Below the pieces are notes generated by a model that saw only the letters and a program-made list of their open reading frames with translations, did no database searches and was not told the DNA's origin. Both the position numbers and the translations under genes were made by a program. Source: Conyzicola lurida (lineage in GTDB: Bacteria; Actinomycetota; Actinomycetes; Actinomycetales; Microbacteriaceae). From it: 64,000 nt of DNA. Shown piece by piece: positions 57,712 to 64,000 of this stretch. The number at the start of each line of letters is the position of its first letter. The stretch's first letter is position 1. The DNA lies in NCBI RefSeq assembly GCF_014204935.1, contig NZ_JACHMJ010000001.1:3162001-3226000 (forward strand), given 5' to 3'.

Positions 57712-59748
57712 ATGACGAACGAGACCGCAGCGCAGCTCATCGCGCGCTCCAACCGCCTGGGCTCCGACCCGCGCGTCACCAACTACGCCGGCGGCAACAC
57801 CAGCGCCAAGGGCACCGAGACCGACCCCGTCACCGGCGAGCCGGTCGAACTGCTCTGGGTCAAGGGATCCGGCGGCGACCTCGGCACGCTGAAGGAAGCC
57901 GGCCTCGCGGTCCTTCGCCTCGACCGCGTGCGCGGGCTGAAAGACGTCTACCCCGGCGTCGAGCGCGAGGACGAGATGGTCGCCGCATTCGACTACACGC
58001 TGCACGGCAAGGGCGGCGCGGCGCCGTCGATCGACACCGCGATGCACGCGCTCGTCGACGCCGACCACGTCGACCACCTGCACCCCGACTCGGGTATCGC
58101 GTTCGCGACCGCCGCCGACGGCGAAGAGCTGACCGCGAAGGCGTTCGGCGGCAGGGTCGCGTGGGTCGACTGGCGCCGACCCGGCTTCCAGCTCGGGCTC
58201 GACATCGCCGCGATCAAGGAGGCGAATCCCGACGCGATCGGTGTGATCCTCGGTGGCCACGGCATCACGGCCTGGGGTTCCACGTCGGACGAAGCGGAAG
58301 CCAACTCGCTCTGGATCATCGAGACAGCGGAGGCGTACATCGCCGAGAACGGCAAATCGCACCCCTTCGGCGAAGACCTGCCCGGCTACGGTGCACTGCC
58401 CTCGGCCGAGCGCCTCGCCAAGGCCGCGGCCCTCGCCGCCCACCTGCGCTCGATCGCGTCGACCGACAAGCCCCAGGTCGGCTCGTTCACCGACGCCGAG
58501 GTCGTGACCGACTTCCTCGGGCTCTCCGAGCACCCGCGTCTCGCGGCCCTCGGCACGAGCTGCCCCGACCACTTCCTGCGCACCAAGGTCAAGCCGCTCG
58601 TGCTCGACCTGCCCGCGTCGGCCTCGGTCGAGGAGTCGATCGCGCGCCTCGACGAGCTGCACGAGCAGTACCGTGCCGACTACCAGGCCTATTACGACGC
58701 GTACGCGACCCCTGAGTCCCCAGCCATCCGCGGCGCCGACCCGGCCATCATCCTCATCCCGGGCGTCGGCATGTTCAGCTACGGCGCGAACAAGCAGACG
58801 GCCCGCGTCGCCGGCGAGTTCTACATCAACGCCATCAACGTGATGCGCGGCGCCGAGGCGATCTCGACCTACGCGCCGATCTCCGACGAGGAGAAGTTCC
58901 GCATCGAGTACTGGTCGCTCGAGGAAGCGAAGCTCCAGCGCCTGCCGAAGCCCAAGCCGCTCGCCGGCCGCATCGCGCTCGTCACGGGAGCGGCATCCGG
59001 AATCGGCAAGGCGATCGCCACGCGTCTCGTCGCCGAGGGCGCCTGCGTCGTCATCGCCGACCTCGACCTGCAGAAGGCTCAGGATGCCGCGGCAGAACTG
59101 GGCTCGACCGATGTCGCGATCGGCGTGCAGGCGAACGTCACCTCGGAGGAGGACGTGCAGGCGTCGGTCGACGCCGCGCTGCTCGCCTTCGGCGGGCTCG
59201 ACCTCGTGGTGAACAACGCCGGTCTCTCGCTGTCGAAGTCGCTCCTCGAGACCACGGTCGCCGACTGGGATCTGCAGCACGACGTGATGGCGAAGGGGTC
59301 CTTCCTCGTGTCGCGCGCCGCGGCCCGCGTCTTGATCGACCAGAAGCTCGGCGGCGACATCATCTACATCTCGAGCAAGAACTCGGTGTTCGCCGGGCCG
59401 AACAACATCGCGTATTCGGCGACGAAGGCCGATCAGGCGCACCAAGTGCGGTTGCTCGCGGCCGAGCTCGGCGAGTACGGCGTGAAGGTCAACGGCATCA
59501 ACCCCGACGGAGTGGTGCGCGGTTCCGGCATCTTCGCCGGCGGCTGGGGCGCCAAGCGCGCGGCGGTCTACGGCGTCGACGAGGAGGACCTCGGCAAGTA
59601 CTACGCGCAGCGCACGCTGCTCAAGCGCGAGGTACTGCCCGAGAACGTGGCGAACGCGGTGTTCGTGCTGTGCACGGGCGACCTCAGCCACACGACCGGA
59701 CTGCACATCCCGGTCGACGCCGGCGTGGCCGCGGCCTTCCTGCGATGA
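57712..59748 (+). CDS. rhaEW: Bifunctional rhamnulose-1-phosphate aldolase / L-lactaldehyde dehydrogenase
   Basis: 678 residues combining two enzymes. Residues ~1-400 are a class II aldolase/adducin-type domain with NYAGGNTSAKGTE and the zinc site VDHLHPDSG, cleaving rhamnulose-1-phosphate to DHAP and L-lactaldehyde. Residues ~420-678 are an SDR domain with TGAASGIGKAIA (~425), NNAGLS, and the catalytic YSATK (~568), oxidising lactaldehyde to L-lactate. The fusion is known from several rhamnose-using bacteria. The fusion couples removal of the toxic aldehyde to its production. It starts 2 bp after rhaI and precedes rhaB. Confidence 0.92.
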   Translation: MTNETAAQLIARSNRLGSDPRVTNYAGGNTSAKGTETDPVTGEPVELLWVKGSGGDLGTLKEAGLAVLRLDRVRGLKDVYPGVEREDEMVAAFDYTLHGKGGAAPSIDTAMHALVDADHVDHLHPDSGIAFATAADGEELTAKAFGGRVAWVDWRRPGFQLGLDIAAIKEANPDAIGVILGGHGITAWGSTSDEAEANSLWIIETAEAYIAENGKSHPFGEDLPGYGALPSAERLAKAAALAAHLRSIASTDKPQVGSFTDAEVVTDFLGLSEHPRLAALGTSCPDHFLRTKVKPLVLDLPASASVEESIARLDELHEQYRADYQAYYDAYATPESPAIRGADPAIILIPGVGMFSYGANKQTARVAGEFYINAINVMRGAEAISTYAPISDEEKFRIEYWSLEEAKLQRLPKPKPLAGRIALVTGAASGIGKAIATRLVAEGACVVIADLDLQKAQDAAAELGSTDVAIGVQANVTSEEDVQASVDAALLAFGGLDLVVNNAGLSLSKSLLETTVADWDLQHDVMAKGSFLVSRAAARVLIDQKLGGDIIYISSKNSVFAGPNNIAYSATKADQAHQVRLLAAELGEYGVKVNGINPDGVVRGSGIFAGGWGAKRAAVYGVDEEDLGKYYAQRTLLKREVLPENVANAVFVLCTGDLSHTTGLHIPVDAGVAAAFLR

Positions 59749-59761
59749 GCACGGGTCTCCG

Positions 59762-61183
59762 ATGACGACCGCGGTCGCCGCCGTCGACCTCGGCGCGACG
59801 AGCGGGCGGGTGATCCTCGGACACGTCTCGGCGAACGAGCTGAGCATCCGCCCGGTCGCGCGGTTCCCGAACACGCCGGTGCGCACGATAGACGGCCTGC
59901 ACTGGAACATCCTCGAGCTGTACCGCAGCGTCGTCGCGGGCCTCGGCGCCGCGGCCCGCGAGGAGCCCGCGATCGCCAGCATCGGCATCGACTCCTGGGC
60001 TGTCGACTATGCGCTGCTGCGGAACGGCCGCATGCTCGGCGTTCCGTACCACTACCGCGACGAGCGCAACAACGCCGCGGTCGAGGCGGTACACGGACTC
60101 GTCACGCCGCCCGAGCTCTACGCCGCGAACGGCCTGCAGTTCCTGCCGTTCAACTCGCTCTACCAGCTGACCGCCGACCGGCTGGCCGGCAGCCTCGATG
60201 CAGCCGACGGCGTGCTGCTCGTGCCCGACCTCCTCGGGTACTGGCTCACCGGCCGCAAAGTCGCCGAACGCACCAACGCGTCGACGACGGGACTCGTCAA
60301 CATCGCCACCGGCGAGTGGGACGCGGCCCTGCTGCGGCGGCTCCAGCTGCCGGCGTCGCTCTTCCCCGAGCTGGTGGATGCCGGCACGAGGATCGGTCCG
60401 CTGCTGGACGACGTCGCGCGCGAGATCGGCATCGACCCCGCGACGGGTGTCACCGCCGTCGGGTCGCACGACACGGCATCCGCTGTTCTGGCAGTACCCG
60501 CGCAGACCGAGGACTTCGCGTACATCTCCTGCGGCACCTGGGGGCTCGTCGGCGTCGAGCTCGAACGACCCGAACTGTCGGAGGCCGGACGTCTCGCCAA
60601 CTTCACCAACGAGGGCGGCGTCGACGGCACGGTGCGCTATTTGCACAATGTGATGGGCCTCTGGCTGCTGAGCGAGTCGGTGCGCGAGTGGGAGCGGGGC
60701 GCGACCCCGATCTCGTTGCCGGCGCTGCTCGCCGCGGCATCCGCCGTCACCGTCCCCGTTGCCGTCTTCGACGCCAACGACCCCAGATTCCTGACTCCCG
60801 GCGACATGCCGGCCCGCATCGCGGAGTGGTGCCGCGAGAACGGCGCCGTCGTGCCCGGGAGTCAGGCCGAGTTCGTGCGCAGCATCATCGAGAGCCTCGC
60901 GGCGGCGTTCGTCGACGCGGTGCGCACGGCGTCGTCGCTGTCGGGCAAGCGAGTGTCGGTGATCCACATCGTGGGCGGCGGCTCGCAGAACGAGCTGCTC
61001 TGCCAGCTGATCGCCGACCGCAGCGGGCTGCCCGTGCAGGCCGGGCCGGTCGAGGCGACCGCGATCGGCAACGTGCTCGTGCAGGCGCGTGCCGCAGGCC
61101 TCGTCGACGGTTCGCGCGCGGCGATGCGGGCGCTCGTCGCGGCCGCGTTCGAGGTGCGCACCTACACGCCACAGGCGCTCTAA
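59762..61183 (+). CDS. rhaB: L-rhamnulokinase
   Basis: A 473-residue FGGY-type kinase phosphorylating L-rhamnulose at O1. Family motifs are AVDLGATSGRVILG (N-terminal phosphate loop), SIGIDSWAVDYALL (catalytic Asp region), YISCGTWGLVGVE and VIHIVGGGSQNELLCQLIAD. The length and motif set match RhaB better than other FGGY kinases. It starts 13 bp after the aldolase-dehydrogenase gene; the aldo-keto reductase follows 23 bp later, so all four genes from 56543 are probably one transcript under the operator at 56474. Confidence 0.93.
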   Translation: MTTAVAAVDLGATSGRVILGHVSANELSIRPVARFPNTPVRTIDGLHWNILELYRSVVAGLGAAAREEPAIASIGIDSWAVDYALLRNGRMLGVPYHYRDERNNAAVEAVHGLVTPPELYAANGLQFLPFNSLYQLTADRLAGSLDAADGVLLVPDLLGYWLTGRKVAERTNASTTGLVNIATGEWDAALLRRLQLPASLFPELVDAGTRIGPLLDDVAREIGIDPATGVTAVGSHDTASAVLAVPAQTEDFAYISCGTWGLVGVELERPELSEAGRLANFTNEGGVDGTVRYLHNVMGLWLLSESVREWERGATPISLPALLAAASAVTVPVAVFDANDPRFLTPGDMPARIAEWCRENGAVVPGSQAEFVRSIIESLAAAFVDAVRTASSLSGKRVSVIHIVGGGSQNELLCQLIADRSGLPVQAGPVEATAIGNVLVQARAAGLVDGSRAAMRALVAAAFEVRTYTPQAL

Positions 61184-61206
61184 CCCATCACAAGGAAGTG
61201 ACCCCC

Positions 61207-62136
61207 ATGAAAATATCCACCATCCCCCAGACCGACCTCGAGACGTCGAACGTCATCCTCGGCCTGATGCGTATCAAGGACCTCGACGACGCCGAGATCC
61301 GCGACCTCGTCGCCTCGGCGCGCGACGCCGGCATCAACTTCTTCGACCACGCCGACATCTACGGCGGCTCGCGCCACTTCGCCGAGAAGCGCTTCGGCGA
61401 CGCGGTCACCTTCACCCCGGCAGAGCGCGAGTCCGTCGTGGTGCAGTCGAAGGTGGGCATCCGGGAGGGGTCGTTCGACTTCTCCAAGCAGCACATCCTC
61501 GACACGGTCGACGAATCGCTGGCGGCGCTACGCCTCGAGCACCTCGACATCCTGCTGCTGCACCGTCCCGACACGCTCGTCGAGCCCGACGAGGTCGCAT
61601 CGGCGTTCGACGAACTGCACGCCGCGGGCAAGGTGCGACACTTCGGTCTCTCGAACCACACGCCCGGCCAGACCGAGCTGCTGAAGCGCTACGTCACCCA
61701 GCCGCTGCCGATCAACCAGGTGCAGCTCAGCATCACCCACGCACCGCTCATCGCGCAGGGCACCGCCGCGAACATGGCCGGGCTCGACCAGTCGGTGAGC
61801 CGCGACCTCGGGATCCTCGACTACAGCCGCCTCAACGACATCACGCTGCAGGCGTGGTCGCCGTTCCAGAAGGGGTTCTTCGACGGCGTCTTCCTCGGCG
61901 ACCGCGAGAACTTCGCCGACCTCAACGACGTGATCGACGAGCTCGCGGCCAAGTACGACGTGCCGACCTCCGCCATCGCGGTGGCCTGGATCACGCGTCA
62001 TCCGGCGAATATCCAGGTCGTTCTCGGCACGACGACGATCTCGCGGGTGCGGGACTCGGCGCTCGGCTCCGACCTGCCGCTCACGCGCGAGGAGTGGTAC
62101 CGCCTGTTCACGGCGGCGGGGCACTTGCTGCCGTAG
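61207..62136 (+). CDS. Aldo/keto reductase (YdhF-like)
   Basis: A 309-residue AKR with NVILGLMRIKDL, INFFDHADIYGG (Asp, Tyr), VVVQSKVGI (Lys) and LDILLLHRPD (His): a complete catalytic tetrad. QAWSPFQKGFFDGVFLG and TTTISRV are typical of the YdhF branch. It is the last gene of the rhamnose operon, where it could reduce lactaldehyde to propanediol as an overflow route, or act on an unrelated carbonyl. Its 3' end overlaps the convergent MFS gene by 29 bp. Confidence 0.88.
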   Translation: MKISTIPQTDLETSNVILGLMRIKDLDDAEIRDLVASARDAGINFFDHADIYGGSRHFAEKRFGDAVTFTPAERESVVVQSKVGIREGSFDFSKQHILDTVDESLAALRLEHLDILLLHRPDTLVEPDEVASAFDELHAAGKVRHFGLSNHTPGQTELLKRYVTQPLPINQVQLSITHAPLIAQGTAANMAGLDQSVSRDLGILDYSRLNDITLQAWSPFQKGFFDGVFLGDRENFADLNDVIDELAAKYDVPTSAIAVAWITRHPANIQVVLGTTTISRVRDSALGSDLPLTREEWYRLFTAAGHLLP

Positions 62137-63352
62137 CCCGCCGCACCCGGAACGCCCACGCGTACGCCCCGAACGCGGCCGACGCCAGCACGAGCATGAT
62201 CACCACGGTCGCGACCGGCGTCGCCACCCCGAAGAGTCCGGCGATCGGCGACGACACGGCCGCGAACACCATGTTCGACGCGCCGAGCAGCGACGCGGCG
62301 GTGCCGGCGCGCAGGCCGTGCGGTTCGAGCACGAACGCCTGCGCGGCCGGCCCGACCATGCCGAACGAGGTCGTGAAGCAGAGCAGCGGCAGCAGGAACC
62401 CGACGAAGCCCGCGCCGGGCAGCAGCAGCACGCTGAGCAGCAGGAGCGCGGCCGACAGCACGAGGGCGGTGAGCCCGACGAGCACGATGCGCTTCGGTGA
62501 GTGCCGCCGCGACAGCCGCGCGCTCACCTGCGCGCCGACGATCATGAGCGCGCCGTGGCCGCCGAAGGTGATGGCGTACTCGGTGGCCGTGAGGCCGTAG
62601 ACGTCCTGGAACAGGAACGCGCTCGAGGCCATGTACGTCATCATCCCGGCGAACATCAGCCCGCCGCCCACCACGCACGCCCGGAACACCGGCGAGCCGA
62701 ACAGCACCCGGTAGTCGTCGCGCACCCCGGCACCCTCGCGCAGCGCACGCCGCGACGGCGGGTTCGTCTCCGAGCGCAGGAACACCGCGAACGCGAGCAC
62801 GACGAGCAGCGCGCCGTAGGCGACCAGCACCCAGAACAGCCCGCGCCAGTCGACCACGCCGAGCAGCTGCGCGCCCAGCGCGGGCGACAGCACCACGAAG
62901 AACCCGCTGATCACCGAGAGGTTGGCGACGAACCGCAGCATCGCCGCGCCCGAGACGGTGTCGCGCACCAGCGCGATGCCGATGACCGCACAGCCCGCGG
63001 CTCCCAGCCCCTGCCCGAAGCGGCTCACGATGAGCCACTCGATGGTCGGGGCGAGCGCGCACGAGACCGTGGCCGCCGTGTAGACGAGCAGCGCGACGGT
63101 GAGCGGCTTGGTGCGACCGACGGCGTCGGAGATCGGGCCCGCCGCGAGCTGCCCCAGCGCCATGCCGATGAACGCGCCGGTCAACGTGAACTGCACGAGC
63201 GCCGGGCTCGTGCCGAGCTCGTCCTGCAGCTGAGGGAACGCCGGCAGGTAGAGGTCCATCGTCAACGGCCAGATGGCCTGCAGCATGCCCAGCGACGCGA
63301 CGAACAGCAGACGACGCCGCGCGTCGCCCCGCATCCGGGAGGTCGCCGTCAT
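62108..63352 (-). CDS. MFS transporter (Bcr/CflA-type multidrug efflux)
   Basis: 414 residues with twelve hydrophobic segments. The N-terminal MDLYLPAFPQLQDELGTSPALVQFTLTGAFIGMALGQLAAGPISDAVGRTKPL is diagnostic for the Bcr/CflA drug-resistance group, with motif A in GPISDAVGR near residue 85. It is coupled by an ATGA overlap to the GH42 gene upstream on the same strand, an odd partner for a drug exporter. It might export sugars instead, as some MFS proteins of this group do. Convergent with the rhamnose operon, overlapping its last gene. Confidence 0.9.
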   Translation of the reverse strand: MTATSRMRGDARRRLLFVASLGMLQAIWPLTMDLYLPAFPQLQDELGTSPALVQFTLTGAFIGMALGQLAAGPISDAVGRTKPLTVALLVYTAATVSCALAPTIEWLIVSRFGQGLGAAGCAVIGIALVRDTVSGAAMLRFVANLSVISGFFVVLSPALGAQLLGVVDWRGLFWVLVAYGALLVVLAFAVFLRSETNPPSRRALREGAGVRDDYRVLFGSPVFRACVVGGGLMFAGMMTYMASSAFLFQDVYGLTATEYAITFGGHGALMIVGAQVSARLSRRHSPKRIVLVGLTALVLSAALLLLSVLLLPGAGFVGFLLPLLCFTTSFGMVGPAAQAFVLEPHGLRAGTAASLLGASNMVFAAVSSPIAGLFGVATPVATVVIMLVLASAAFGAYAWAFRVRRATAASAPPP

Positions 63353-64000
63353 TCGCCGTCCCGCAGCATCAGGTAGCCGAAGGGGGCCAGCGTGCCCGAC
63401 GGCACCTCGGCAGGCTCGGATGAGTGGTTGATCAGCGTCACGACATCTCCGCGGCGGGCCGCCTCGACCGTCTCGGGCAGATCGTCGACCACGGGCTGCA
63501 CGCCGGCGGCTGTGAAGACGTGGGCCAGAACGGAGCCACTCCCCGCGGCATCCGGAATCGTGGCCAGGTAGTACGCCCGACCCTCGCCGACCGCGTTGAC
63601 CGTGAACGCCGGCCGGCCGTCGAGGCGCCCGCCGACGAACGTGGCGAGCTCGGTCGCCCCGTCGAGGTGGATCTCTTCGGCGAGCAGCGTGCCGGTCGCC
63701 TCGACGGCGCCTTTAAGGGGAGCAAACATTTGGCCGGGGCCGGATGCCACGGGACCGGTCACCGAGGACTCCCCGGCGGACGACGGCCCGGCGCCGCTCC
63801 CGGCCGGAGGTACCAGCGCGCCGAAGTCTTCGAGCCAGATTCCCAGCGACGGGCCGAGCTGGGTGAGGTAGCCGCCCGCGCGGAAGGCGTCGTTCTCGTC
63901 GACGAGGTCGCTGAACGCGCCGATGAGCAGGTGGCCGCCGGCCTCGGCGAAGGCGAGCAGGTTCGCGGCGCCCTCGGCCGTCAGCAGGTAGAGCTGCGGC
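63349..64000 (-). CDS. GH42 beta-galactosidase, C-terminal part
   Basis: The frame stays open to the window edge, so about 217 C-terminal residues are visible. The upstream portion (QLYLLTAEGAANLLAFAEAG, DLVDENDAFRAGGY) is the trimerisation domain of GH42 enzymes, followed by the small C-terminal beta domain (GRAYYLATIPD, VVTLINHSSEPAEV, PFGYLMLRDGE). The catalytic barrel lies beyond the window. An Ala/Gly/Ser-rich stretch between the domains is longer than I would expect. It probably hydrolyses galactosides (or arabinosides) in the cytoplasm. It is coupled to the MFS gene by an ATGA overlap. Confidence 0.85.
   Translation of the reverse strand, partial: PQLYLLTAEGAANLLAFAEAGGHLLIGAFSDLVDENDAFRAGGYLTQLGPSLGIWLEDFGALVPPAGSGAGPSSAGESSVTGPVASGPGQMFAPLKGAVEATGTLLAEEIHLDGATELATFVGGRLDGRPAFTVNAVGEGRAYYLATIPDAAGSGSVLAHVFTAAGVQPVVDDLPETVEAARRGDVVTLINHSSEPAEVPSGTLAPFGYLMLRDGE

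Overview
The window is a high-GC, gene-dense actinobacterial chromosome segment. A Microbacteriaceae-like member of the Micrococcales is the best guess. The reasons are strong G/C third-position bias, frequent GTG starts, 4-bp ATGA/GTGA gene overlaps, LacI-type regulators with GAAACG operators, a DtxR/IdeR-like iron box, a deazaflavin-type nitroreductase and a type VII secretion locus. I cannot name genus or species. No rRNA, tRNA, CRISPR array, integrase or transposase was seen.

Region by region. 1-3.9 kb: the end of a sugar ABC importer (two permeases), a GH1 beta-glucosidase and a LacI regulator form a beta-glucoside uptake cluster. 3.8-8.5 kb: signal peptidase II, an Lrp/AsnC regulator divergent from alanine dehydrogenase, small proteins of unknown role, and a 0.5-kb gene-free stretch built from dispersed repeats. 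8.2-11.4 kb: a minus-strand operon (lipoate-ligase-like protein, haem/Fe permease, ATPase, small membrane protein) behind an iron box. 11.4-15.4 kb: a lipase-like hydrolase, ribokinase, a MarR-MFS efflux pair with a palindromic operator, and a DUF3140 protein. 15.6-19.0 kb: the conserved transglutaminase / alpha-E / circularly permuted ATP-grasp triad. 19.1-21.4 kb: a DapA-like aldolase divergent from a MetE-like methyltransferase, with a perfect 12-bp inverted repeat between them.

21.5-31.1 kb is a non-canonical type VII secretion (ESX-like) locus. It holds an RDD-FHA membrane protein, a 1,504-residue FHA-containing EccC/EssC ATPase, a small helical protein, a putative large WXG-type substrate, three proteins of unknown function and a WXG100-like protein. 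No EccB, EccD, EccE or mycosin gene is present. Two intergenic regions share an unusual promoter-proximal motif, and a strong bidirectional terminator closes the locus.

31.1-62.1 kb is devoted to sugar catabolism. Two tandem LacI paralogues and a carboxymuconolactone decarboxylase/SDR pair are divergent from a sugar ABC importer, aldo-keto reductase and GH2 beta-galactosidase. A five-gene operon (Tm-1-like, PEP-hydrolase-like, two cupins, epimerase) is divergent from a GH78 alpha-L-rhamnosidase, sugar isomerase and Gfo/Idh/MocA oxidoreductase. A complete L-rhamnose pathway follows (ABC importer, mutarotase, isomerase, bifunctional aldolase-dehydrogenase, kinase). Near-palindromic TTGAAACGTGTCAA operators, and an AACGATTC variant at the two rhamnose promoters, tie these units into a likely LacI regulon. 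The window ends in an MFS exporter and the C-terminus of a GH42 beta-galactosidase.

Two dispersed repeat families run through the window. One (arms TTTCGACAGGCTCAACCC) contains a small hairpin whose two stem copies covary, and has also entered two coding sequences in frame. The other is a GC-rich palindromic element near 8.0 and 42.4 kb.
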